The position numbers were made by a program, and so were the translations under genes. Below are positions 57,082 through 64,000 of a stretch of 64,000 nt of DNA, piece by piece. The stretch is taken from contig NZ_FOXK01000002.1 of the NCBI RefSeq assembly GCF_900115695.1, positions 558,001-622,000 on the forward strand, given 5' to 3'. This DNA comes from Ectopseudomonas toyotomiensis (GTDB taxonomy: Bacteria > Pseudomonadota > Gammaproteobacteria > Pseudomonadales > Pseudomonadaceae). The notes beneath the pieces were generated by a model, which saw only the letters and a list, made by a program, of their open reading frames with translations, did not search any database and had not been told where the DNA came from. Position 1 is the stretch's first letter. Every line of letters begins with the position of its first letter.

Positions 57082-58074
57082 ATGCGTGACCTGACCGACG
57101 ATGTGGCGCTGATGCGCCCGGTAATCGATGCCCTGCGTGCCAGCGGAACCGATCCTGACCGCGTGCTGGTGCGCGTTGGCCTGCCTCCTGGCGGGCTGCC
57201 GGCTGGCCGCTTTCCCCATGCGGCCCAGGCCGCGTTCTGGAAGGCTGCCAGCGAAGAGTGTGGCGAGGAGCACGTCGGCCTGTACCTGGCCCAGCACCTG
57301 CCCGCCTTCCATGGCCTGCTTCTGGAATACCTGTTTCTCTCCAGCGAAACCTTTGGCGTTGGCTTGCGCCACGCGCTGCGCTACGTGCGCCTGCTCTCCG
57401 ACACCCTCAGCGCGCGTCTTGACGTGGACGGCGATATGGCCGTGCTGACGTTGGGCGTGGAGGCCGACACGCCGCGTCATTTCCCGGAGATGTTGGCAGG
57501 GGCGGTGATCCGCCTGTTCGCGGCCTTGACCGAAAACGATTTCCGCCCACGTGAAGTGCGTTTCATGCATGCCGAGGGCGCATCCGCTGAGCGCTATCAG
57601 GCGGTTTATGGCTGCCCGGTGCGCCTCGGCGCCGAAGACTGCGCGCTAGTGTTCGACGCTGCAGTTCTGGACAAGGCTTCGCGCCACGCCGCCCCGGAAT
57701 TGCTGCGCATGCACGAGTCGCTGGCGCGGCGGCAATTGGCGGAAGTGGAGAGGCTGGACCTGGTGCGCCAGGTGCGAGAGTTGATCGCCGAGTTATTGGT
57801 CAATGGTGGCGCCACCCTGGAACAGGTAGCAGCGCGCTTGAACATGCCGGCGCGACGCTTGCGCGAGCGCCTGGCCATGGCTGGGGTGCGCTTCAACGAC
57901 CTGATCACCGACTACCGCTGTCGCCTGGCCAAGGAGCTACTGCTCAAGACCGACGAGCGCATCGAAGTGATCGTCGAGCGCACTGGCTTCTCCGAGCCGA
58001 GCACGTTCTACCGCGCGTTCAAGCGCTGGGTCGGGGAAACGCCGGTGGAGTTTCGCAAACGCGGCAAGATGTGA
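57082..58074 (+). CDS. AraC family regulator with PF12625-type N-terminal domain
   Basis: The 330-residue protein has an N-terminal ligand domain (about 15-195) of the Arabinose_bd type found in OruR/ArgR/MmsR-like regulators, and a C-terminal AraC DNA-binding domain (about 230-328). The latter has two helix-turn-helix parts: ATLEQVAARLNMPARRLRER and ERTGFSEPSTFYRAFKRWVG. It lies among MaoC, FabG and thiolase genes, so it probably regulates them in response to a fatty acyl or related compound (inference). Confidence 0.9.
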   Translation: MRDLTDDVALMRPVIDALRASGTDPDRVLVRVGLPPGGLPAGRFPHAAQAAFWKAASEECGEEHVGLYLAQHLPAFHGLLLEYLFLSSETFGVGLRHALRYVRLLSDTLSARLDVDGDMAVLTLGVEADTPRHFPEMLAGAVIRLFAALTENDFRPREVRFMHAEGASAERYQAVYGCPVRLGAEDCALVFDAAVLDKASRHAAPELLRMHESLARRQLAEVERLDLVRQVRELIAELLVNGGATLEQVAARLNMPARRLRERLAMAGVRFNDLITDYRCRLAKELLLKTDERIEVIVERTGFSEPSTFYRAFKRWVGETPVEFRKRGKM

Positions 58075-58078
58075 AGTC

Positions 58079-58132
58079 GTAGGGTGCGCCCAGGCAGTAG
58101 GGTGGGCCGGGCGGCGATCCGCTTCAGCCCAC
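58079..58132. repeat. Diverged GTAGGGTG repeats after the AraC gene
   Basis: GTAGGGTGCGCC at 58079-58090 and GTAGGGTGGGCC at 58097-58108 are followed by TTCAGCCCACC at 58122-58132. They fill the 71-bp gap between converging AraC and FabG genes. Confidence 0.6.
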
Positions 58133-58145
58133 CAGCGCAGCGGTC

Positions 58146-59501
58146 TCAGGCGCCCAGCAGGCTCTGCCCACACACGCGTAGCACCTGCGCGGTCACCGCG
58201 CCCGAGCCCGGTTGGGCGAACCAGGCCACGGCTTCGGCGACATCCTGCGGCAGGCCACCCTGACTCATCGAGTTCATCCGTCGCCCGGCTTCGCGAATGC
58301 CCAGCGGAATGGCGGCGGTCATCTGGGTTTCGATGAAACCGGGGGCCACCGCGTTGATGCTGATGCCTTTCTTTGCCAGGGCCGGCGCCCAGGCCTGAGC
58401 CAGGCCGATGACGCCGGCCTTGCTCACCGCGTAGTTGGTCTGGCCCATGTTGCCGGCGATGCCGCTGATCGATGCGATCAGCACCACGCGACCATTGTCG
58501 TGCAGCTTGTCGGCGTCCAGCAGCGCCTGGGTCAGCACCTGCGGCGCCATGAGGTTGACGTCGATCACAGAGCTCCAGAACGCATCGCTCATCTTCGCCA
58601 GGGTCTTGTCGCGGGTGATGCCGGCGTTGTGCACAACGATATCCAGGCCCTCGGGTAGCGCCTCGACCAGGCGCTGTGGCGCATCCTCGGCGCAGATGTC
58701 CAGGGTCACCGCCTGCCCACCCAGGCGCGCGGCCAACGCCTGCAGCGCATCGGCCGCCTGTGGTACGTCGAGCAGCACCACCTCGGCGCCGTCACGGGCC
58801 AGCACTTCGGCGATGGCAGCACCGATGCCGCGCGAGGCGCCGGTGACCAGGGCCTTCTTGCCGGCCAGCGGGCGCGTCCAGTCCTTGACCTGTTCGCCGC
58901 AGGCGCCCAGGCGCAGCACCTGGCCGGAGACATAGGCGCTCTTGGGCGAAAGGAAGAAGCGCAGCGCGCCTTCCAGTTGTTGCTCGCCACCCTTGCCGAC
59001 ATAGAGCAACTGCACGCTGCCGCCGCGACGGATTTCCTTGCCCAGCGAGCGGGTGAAACCTTCCAGTGAACGCTGCACGCTGGCGGCGATCGGGTCTTTG
59101 ATCGACTCGGGCGCACGCCCCAGTACCACCACGCGAGGGCTATTGGCCAACCCCTTGAAGGTGGGCTGGAAGAAATCGCGCAGCTCGATCAGCTGTTCGA
59201 AACGGGTCAGGTGGCTGGCGTCGAATACCAGCGCCTTGAGTTTGGGGCCGTGCTCGGCGGTCCAGCGGGGCAGGTCGAGCTGGCCGTCGCGAGCTGAGAA
59301 CAATTGATCGGTGAGCTTGTTGGCGAAGGGCATCACGGCCTGGAGCAGTTCGCCTTCACCACCGAGCAGCAGGGCGCCGTCCACAGGTCGTACGCGGCCG
59401 GCCATCCAGCGTTCCAGGCGCACAGGCGCCGGTAGGCCGAGGGCGCCAACCAGGCGGCGGCCGGTGGCGGAGTTGGCGAAAGCGAGGTAACGATCGGACA
59501 T
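58146..59501 (-). CDS. High-molecular-weight 3-oxoacyl reductase (FabG4-like)
   Basis: The 451-residue protein is twice the size of normal FabG. Residues about 1-210 are a degenerate Rossmann-like domain. Residues about 215-451 are a full SDR reductase with KKALVTGASRGIGAAIAEVL, HNAGITRDKTLAKM, Ser344, Tyr357 and Lys361 in GQTNYAVSKAGVIGLA, and INAVAPGFIETQMT. This matches the HMwFabG type, such as M. tuberculosis FabG4 (454 residues), which reduces 3-oxoacyl-CoA with NADH. The start MSDRYLAFANS follows AGGAGC. It is divergent from the thiolase gene. Confidence 0.88.
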   Translation of the reverse strand: MSDRYLAFANSATGRRLVGALGLPAPVRLERWMAGRVRPVDGALLLGGEGELLQAVMPFANKLTDQLFSARDGQLDLPRWTAEHGPKLKALVFDASHLTRFEQLIELRDFFQPTFKGLANSPRVVVLGRAPESIKDPIAASVQRSLEGFTRSLGKEIRRGGSVQLLYVGKGGEQQLEGALRFFLSPKSAYVSGQVLRLGACGEQVKDWTRPLAGKKALVTGASRGIGAAIAEVLARDGAEVVLLDVPQAADALQALAARLGGQAVTLDICAEDAPQRLVEALPEGLDIVVHNAGITRDKTLAKMSDAFWSSVIDVNLMAPQVLTQALLDADKLHDNGRVVLIASISGIAGNMGQTNYAVSKAGVIGLAQAWAPALAKKGISINAVAPGFIETQMTAAIPLGIREAGRRMNSMSQGGLPQDVAEAVAWFAQPGSGAVTAQVLRVCGQSLLGA

Positions 59502-59530
59502 GAAGGGCTCCTGCGGGCGAATCGAAAGTC

Positions 59531-59653
59531 GTGTCACTGTACGCGGCAGTTGGCAAAGCGCAATTGACTCTGTCGCCTCACATGCCGGCAAGGCGGCCAA
59601 TGTTCGCAACTGTCTGAGGTTTAGCCTGTGCGGCCAGAAGGCTACAGTGTCAC
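59531..59653. promoter_or_regulatory. Repeated GTGTCACT motif in the FabG/thiolase divergent region
   Basis: GTGTCACTGTA at 59531-59541 and TACAGTGTCAC at 59643-59653 form an inverted repeat with 10 of 11 positions matching, 101 bp apart. The octamer GTGTCACT is also present in direct orientation at both (59531 and 59647). It may be a paired regulator site, for example for the neighbouring AraC protein, but no such motif is known to me. Confidence 0.3.
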
Positions 59654-59732
59654 TCTCATGTTTCTGGGAACCGGCTGACGGGCAATAGTTCGCCACAGGT
59701 TTCTTCGATTTCTCGACCAGCAAGGAGTCCTC

Positions 59733-61010
59733 ATGACCCAGTTGCGCCGGGTCGCCATCGTAGGCGGCAACCGTATCCCGTTCGCCCGTTCCAACACCGT
59801 CTACGCCAGGGCGAGCAATCAGGAGATGCTGACCAGCGCCCTCGAAGGGCTGGTGGAACGTTTCAATCTGCATGGCGAACGCCTCGGCGAGGTGGTGGCC
59901 GGTGCCGTACTCAAGCACTCGCGGGACTTCAACCTGACCCGCGAGTGCGTGCTGGGCTCGCGCCTGGCGCCGGAAACCCCGGCCTACGATCTGCAGCAGG
60001 CCTGCGGCACTGGGCTGGAGGCGGCGATCCTAGTGGCCAACAAGATCGCCCTCGGGCAGATCGACTGTGGCATCGCCGGCGGTGTTGACACCACGTCCGA
60101 CGCGCCCATCGGCGTTAACGAAGGGCTGCGTCAGATTCTCCTTGAGGCCAATCGCGGCAAGAGCACTGGCGACAAGATAAAGAGCCTGCTGAAGATTCGC
60201 CCGCGCCACCTGGCGCCGCACATTCCGCGCAACGGCGAGCCGCGTACCGGGTTGTCGATGGGCGAGCACTGCGAGCTGATGGCGCAGCGCTGGGCCATCC
60301 CGCGTGACGAGCAGGATCAGCTGGCACTGGCCAGTCACCAGAAGCTCGCGGCGTCCTACACCGAGGGTTGGCACGATGACCTGATGACGCCGTTTCTCGG
60401 CCTGACCCGCGACCAGAATCTGCGCCCGGACATCAGCGCCGAGAAGCTCGCCACCCTCAAGCCCTGCTTCGAGCGCGGACCGCGTGGCACGCTGACCCCG
60501 GCCAACTCCACGCCGCTGACAGATGGCGCCTCGCTGGTGCTGCTGGCCAGCGAGGAATGGGCCAAGGCCCGCGGCTTGCCAGTGCTGGCTTACCTGCGCG
60601 ATGGCGAGGCAGCGGCAGTGGATTTCGTCCAGGGCAAGGAGGGCCTGCTCATGGCCCCGGTGTACGCGGTGCCGCGCCTGCTGGCGCGCAATGGCCTGAC
60701 CCTGCAGGACTTCGACTACTACGAGATCCACGAGGCCTTCGCCGCACAGGTGCTGTGCACGCTCAAGGCCTGGGAAGACGCCGAGTACTGCAAGGAGCGC
60801 CTGGGCCTGGATGCGCCGCTGGGGTCCATCGACCGCAGCAAGATGAACGTCAAGGGCAGTTCGCTGGCTGCCGGCCACCCATTCGCAGCCACTGGCGGAC
60901 GCATCGTCGCCAGTCTGGCCAAGCTGCTGTCGGTGGCTGGAGAGGGGCGCGGTCTGATCTCCATCTGCGCGGCAGGCGGTCAGGGTGTGACCGCAATCCT
61001 CGAGCGGTAA
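59733..61010 (+). CDS. Acetyl-CoA C-acyltransferase (FadA2/FadI-like thiolase)
   Basis: The 425-residue thiolase has Cys91 in LQQACGTGLEAAIL as the acyl-accepting residue, the CoA-loop region GLSMGEHCELMAQR, and the catalytic YEIHEAFAAQVL, AAGHPFAATGGR and SICAAGGQG near the C-terminus. The FadA2 neighbourhood with HMwFabG and a MaoC protein is conserved with mycobacteria. It should cleave or condense 3-oxoacyl-CoA. The start is ATG after AAGGAG. Confidence 0.92.
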   Translation: MTQLRRVAIVGGNRIPFARSNTVYARASNQEMLTSALEGLVERFNLHGERLGEVVAGAVLKHSRDFNLTRECVLGSRLAPETPAYDLQQACGTGLEAAILVANKIALGQIDCGIAGGVDTTSDAPIGVNEGLRQILLEANRGKSTGDKIKSLLKIRPRHLAPHIPRNGEPRTGLSMGEHCELMAQRWAIPRDEQDQLALASHQKLAASYTEGWHDDLMTPFLGLTRDQNLRPDISAEKLATLKPCFERGPRGTLTPANSTPLTDGASLVLLASEEWAKARGLPVLAYLRDGEAAAVDFVQGKEGLLMAPVYAVPRLLARNGLTLQDFDYYEIHEAFAAQVLCTLKAWEDAEYCKERLGLDAPLGSIDRSKMNVKGSSLAAGHPFAATGGRIVASLAKLLSVAGEGRGLISICAAGGQGVTAILER

Positions 61011-61068
61011 TCCAATACGGGTGGTCGTAAGTCATCGCGATCACTCGATGTAAGCAACTCCGTGATTC

Positions 61069-61103
61069 GGGCGGCCCGCGTAGCGCGTGGCCGCCCTTTT
61101 TTT
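61069..61103 (+). terminator. Strong rho-independent terminator after the thiolase gene
   Basis: GGGCGGCC at 61069-61076 pairs exactly with GGCCGCCC at 61089-61096, and seven T residues follow at 61097-61103. It ends the thiolase transcript inside the 385-bp gap before cioA; that gap otherwise holds a repeat and an ANR-like box. Confidence 0.92.
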
Positions 61104-61117
61104 GCATGCCGCTTGGC

Positions 61118-61140
61118 TGTGGGAGGGGCTTTAGCCGCGA
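61118..61140. repeat. REP-like unit (TGTGGGAGGGGCTTTAGCCGCGA)
   Basis: A single arm of the family seen at 1689-1750 and 55957-56026. A weak partner TTTAGCGGCTAG follows near 61210. Confidence 0.7.
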
Positions 61141-61236
61141 TGACCGCCAGCAATGAATGGTCGCTGCGGTGGCCTGTCGCGCGGCAAATCACCACAGCGC
61201 CAGTTAGGCCTTTAGCGGCTAGTCTTTTAGTGCGCA

Positions 61237-61250
61237 TTGATCCAGGTCAA
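61237..61250 (+). promoter_or_regulatory. ANR/FNR-like box upstream of cioA
   Basis: TTGATCCAGGTCAA matches TTGAT-N4-ATCAA at nine of ten specified bases. It is about 145 bp before the cioA start. Anr represses cioAB under low oxygen in pseudomonads, so a site here fits that known control. Confidence 0.7.
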
Positions 61251-61395
61251 TACGCCTTTTCGCGCTTTACCCAGCAGCTTCTCGGCTGCACACCACTTCC
61301 ATAAGAACAATTTCAGCTCGTTTGACTCCAACACCAGGAGTCTATGGATCGGCTTTGCGTGCTGGGGCCGAAATAACCCTGAATGAGGATGTGAC

Positions 61396-62835
61396 ATGTT
61401 CGGCCTAGAGGCGCTTGATCTCGCCCGAATCCAGTTTGCCTTCACCATTTCCTTCCACATCGTCTTTCCGGCCATCACCATCGGTCTGGCCAGCTACCTG
61501 GCGGTGCTCGAAGGGCTGTGGTTGAAGACCAGCAATACGCTGTACCGCGATCTTTACCACTTCTGGTCGAAGATCTTTGCGGTCAACTTCGGCATGGGCG
61601 TGGTCTCCGGTCTGGTCATGGCCTATCAGTTCGGCACCAACTGGAGTGCGTTCTCCGACTTTGCCGGGGCGGTCACCGGGCCACTGCTGACTTACGAGGT
61701 GCTCACCGCGTTCTTCCTCGAAGCGGGCTTCCTCGGCGTCATGCTGTTCGGCTGGAATCGCGTCGGGCCGGGCCTGCACTTCTTCTCCACGGTGATGGTG
61801 GCCATAGGTACGCTGATCTCGACCTTCTGGATTCTCGCCTCCAACAGTTGGATGCACACGCCACAGGGCTACGAGATCATCGATGGCCGGGTGATTCCGG
61901 TGGACTGGTTCGCCGTGGTCTTCAACCCCTCGTTCCCCTATCGCCTGGCGCATATGGCTACGGCGGCGTTCCTCGCCACCGCCTTCTTCGTTGGCGCCTC
62001 GGCGGCCTGGCACCTGCTGCGCGGGCGTGACAACCCGGCAATCCGCAAGATGCTCTCGATGGCACTGTGGATGGCCCTGCTGGTGGCGCCGGTGCAGGCC
62101 TTTATCGGTGACCTGCACGGCCTCAACACGCTCAAGTATCAACCAGCGAAGATCGCCGCCATCGAGGGCCACTGGGAGAACGTCGGCGACGAGCCGACCC
62201 CGCTGATCCTCTTCGGCTGGCCGGACATGCAGCGCGAGGAAACCCGCTTCAAGGTGGAGATCCCCGCGCTCGGCAGCCTGATTCTCACGCACAGCCTGGA
62301 CAAGCAGGTGCCGGCGCTCAAGGACTTCCCGCCGGAAGACCGGGCCAATTCCACCATTGTCTTCTGGACCTTCCGCGTCATGGTCGCCATGGGCCTGATG
62401 ATGATCCTCACCGGCCTGTGGGGCACCTGGTTGCGTCGCGGCGAGCGGTTGTACACCTGCCGGCCGTTCCTGCACCTGGCAGTGTGGATGGGCCCCAGCG
62501 GCATCGTCGCCATCCTAGCGGGTTGGTACACCACCGAGATCGGCCGCCAGCCGTGGATCGTCCATGGCCTGATGCGTACCGCCGATGCTTCATCAGGGCA
62601 TAGTGCGGCGCAGCTGGGCTTCACTCTGGCGCTGTTCGTGGTGGTTTATTTCGTGCTGTTCGGTGCGGGTATCGGCTACATGCTGCGCCTGGTGCGCAAG
62701 GGGCCGAAGATCGACGGGGGCAAGGAAACCTCAGAGGGTGGGCCTGGCAAGCCTCGTACACCAGCGCGTCCGCTGTCGGCTGCCGAAGAAGGCCTGGAAG
62801 ATGGCGAAACCGACACCTTGCCGGAGAGGAGCTGA
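61396..62835 (+). CDS. cioA: Cyanide-insensitive ubiquinol oxidase subunit I
   Basis: CioA, 479 residues, is the cytochrome subunit of a bd-type quinol oxidase. It starts LDLARIQFAFTISFHIVFPA with the haem-ligand histidine at position 21, and has the conserved GWYTTEIGRQPWIVHGLMRT. The Q-loop between VGDEPTPLILFGWPD and the next helices is short, as in the cyanide-insensitive branch rather than E. coli CydA. The protein has about nine membrane helices and a charged C-terminal tail. It overlaps no gene but lies 2 bp before cioB. Confidence 0.94.
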   Translation: MFGLEALDLARIQFAFTISFHIVFPAITIGLASYLAVLEGLWLKTSNTLYRDLYHFWSKIFAVNFGMGVVSGLVMAYQFGTNWSAFSDFAGAVTGPLLTYEVLTAFFLEAGFLGVMLFGWNRVGPGLHFFSTVMVAIGTLISTFWILASNSWMHTPQGYEIIDGRVIPVDWFAVVFNPSFPYRLAHMATAAFLATAFFVGASAAWHLLRGRDNPAIRKMLSMALWMALLVAPVQAFIGDLHGLNTLKYQPAKIAAIEGHWENVGDEPTPLILFGWPDMQREETRFKVEIPALGSLILTHSLDKQVPALKDFPPEDRANSTIVFWTFRVMVAMGLMMILTGLWGTWLRRGERLYTCRPFLHLAVWMGPSGIVAILAGWYTTEIGRQPWIVHGLMRTADASSGHSAAQLGFTLALFVVVYFVLFGAGIGYMLRLVRKGPKIDGGKETSEGGPGKPRTPARPLSAAEEGLEDGETDTLPERS

Positions 62836-62837
62836 AC

Positions 62838-63845
62838 ATGGGTATCGACCTTTCGCTGATCTGGGCGGTGATCATCGCCTTCGGTGTGATGATGTACGTG
62901 GTGATGGATGGCTTCGATCTGGGCATCGGCATCCTCTTTCCCTTCGTTCGTGACGACGGCGAGCGCGACGTGATGATGAACACCGTCGCGCCGGTATGGG
63001 ACGGCAACGAAACCTGGCTGGTGCTCGGCGGCGCCGGTTTGTTCGGTGCTTTCCCGCTGGCCTACGCGGTGATACTCGACGCCCTGTACCTGCCGTTGAT
63101 CCTGATGCTGCTGGGGCTGATCTTCCGCGGCGTTGCCTTCGAGTTTCGCTTCAAGGCCAAGGCCGCCAAGCGCCATCTGTGGGATAAGGCCTTCATCGGC
63201 GGCTCGCTGACTGCCACCTTCTTCCAGGGCGTGGCACTGGGTGCCTATATCGACGGTTTCGAGGTGGTCAATCGCAGCTTCGCCGGCGGTGCGTTCGACT
63301 GGCTGACGCCATTCTCGGTGTTCTGCGGCCTGGCGTTGATCGCTGCCTATGCGTTGCTCGGCTGCACCTGGCTGATCATGAAAACCGAAGGTCGTCTGCA
63401 ACAGCAGATGCATGATCTGGGGCGCCCGCTGGTATTCGTGGTGCTGGGCGTGACCGGTATCGTCAGTCTGTGGACGCCGTTCGAACACCCGGCGATCGCC
63501 GAGCGCTGGTTCAGCCTGCCGAACCTGTTCTGGTTCATGCCGGTGCCGGTGTTGGTGCTGCTGTGCACCTGGGCGCTGCTGCGGGCCGTGGCCAGCAACG
63601 CCAACTACTCGCCGTTCCTGCTCACCCTGGCGCTGATCTTCCTCGGCTACAGCGGCCTGGGCATCAGCCTGTGGCCGAACGTGATTCCGCCGTCGATCAG
63701 TATCTGGGAGGCCGCCGCACCGCCGCAGAGCCAGGGCTTCATGCTGGTGGGCGCGTTGTTCATTATCCCCTTCATCCTCATGTACACCGCCTGGAGCTAT
63801 TACGTGTTCCGCGGCAAGGTGACGGTGGATGATGGCTACCACTGA
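62838..63845 (+). CDS. cioB: Cyanide-insensitive ubiquinol oxidase subunit II
   Basis: CioB, 335 residues, is the second bd-oxidase subunit. MGIDLSLIWAVIIAFGVMMY, YVVMDGFDLGIGILFPFVRD and APVWDGNETWLVLGGAGLFG are typical of CydB. It has about eight helices and ends in a cytoplasmic tail. It is cotranscribed with cioA (2-bp gap), forming a quinol oxidase that does not pump protons and resists cyanide. Confidence 0.94.
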   Translation: MGIDLSLIWAVIIAFGVMMYVVMDGFDLGIGILFPFVRDDGERDVMMNTVAPVWDGNETWLVLGGAGLFGAFPLAYAVILDALYLPLILMLLGLIFRGVAFEFRFKAKAAKRHLWDKAFIGGSLTATFFQGVALGAYIDGFEVVNRSFAGGAFDWLTPFSVFCGLALIAAYALLGCTWLIMKTEGRLQQQMHDLGRPLVFVVLGVTGIVSLWTPFEHPAIAERWFSLPNLFWFMPVPVLVLLCTWALLRAVASNANYSPFLLTLALIFLGYSGLGISLWPNVIPPSISIWEAAAPPQSQGFMLVGALFIIPFILMYTAWSYYVFRGKVTVDDGYH

Positions 63846-63855
63846 GGGGCGTGAA

Positions 63856-64000
63856 ATGACCAAGGCCGAACAGGATAAAAAGCCGCTGTGGCAGCGTCTG
63901 GGTTGGCTGGTGCTGATCTGGGCCTGCAGCGTCACTGCGCTGGGTATCGTGGCCTGGCTGTTGCGCCAGTTCATGAGTGCGGCGGGGTTGGGGACGCCGG
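63856..64000 (+). CDS. DUF2474 small membrane protein (CydX-like), running off the window
   Basis: An ATG 11 bases after the cioB stop, preceded by GAGGGGCG, opens a frame beginning MTKAEQDKKPLWQRLGWLVL and continuing through one hydrophobic helix to at least residue 48 without a stop. DUF2474 proteins are about 40-60 residues, encoded after cioAB, and probably serve as the CydX-like small subunit of the oxidase. The stop lies beyond the window. Confidence 0.8.
   Translation, partial: MTKAEQDKKPLWQRLGWLVLIWACSVTALGIVAWLLRQFMSAAGLGTP

Overview
This 64 kb window reads as ordinary chromosome of a high-GC Pseudomonas. The run fis-purH-purD-retS, dusB-prmA-accC-accB-aroQ-dsbD and ctpL-gcbA-DUF2333-nudix-SUI1-speA matches the gene order I know from the P. 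aeruginosa PA4839-PA4863 region. The rest, including the many short palindromic repeats, suggests a relative such as the P. mendocina/oleovorans group (inference). I see no prophage, insertion sequence, integron, CRISPR array, tRNA or rRNA.

Region 1 (1-14,150) is nitrogen metabolism. It holds a partial class III aminotransferase, a divergent class II aldolase, the urea ABC transporter urtABCDE, and a urea amidolyase operon of allophanate hydrolase, urea carboxylase and a GntR/FCD regulator. The amidolyase operon has a consensus-perfect sigma-54 promoter with two NtrC-like sites upstream. Urea is therefore imported and split by the ATP- and biotin-dependent route, probably under NtrBC control. 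No urease gene is present here.

Region 2 (14,150-37,700) is conserved core. It includes a MarC-family protein, the RetS hybrid kinase, purD/purH, fis/dusB, a DUF3426 protein, prmA, accC/accB/aroQ, dsbD, the chemoreceptor ctpL, the diguanylate cyclase gcbA, DUF2333, a NUDIX hydrolase, a SUI1/YciH protein behind a leader with three perfect hairpins, and speA.

Region 3 (37,700-56,030) is more mixed. A MATE exporter overlaps a GAF-GGDEF gene that is followed by a DUF2214 membrane protein. Next come the alpha-2-macroglobulin/PBP1C pair yfhM-pbpC, a dCACHE chemoreceptor with a near-consensus FliA promoter, a membrane GGDEF protein, an SdiA-regulated-family protein, a YdcZ transporter, a GNAT enzyme, two tandem DUF4136 lipoproteins, cmoM and a MazG-like pyrophosphohydrolase.

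Region 4 (56,030-64,000) has a lipid module: a MaoC hot-dog dehydratase, an AraC regulator, a high-molecular-weight FabG and a FadA2-like thiolase. The cyanide-insensitive oxidase cioAB follows behind an ANR-like box, with a DUF2474 small subunit running off the end.

The strongest unexplained or less described signals are regulatory or structural: the NtrC/sigma-54 control region, a two-copy intergenic palindrome whose arms covary, a three-hairpin leader before the SUI1 gene, a nested 39-bp palindrome between the MaoC and AraC genes, palindromes in the gcbA/DUF2333 intergenic region, and an HEAT-like secreted-type extension on UrtB.
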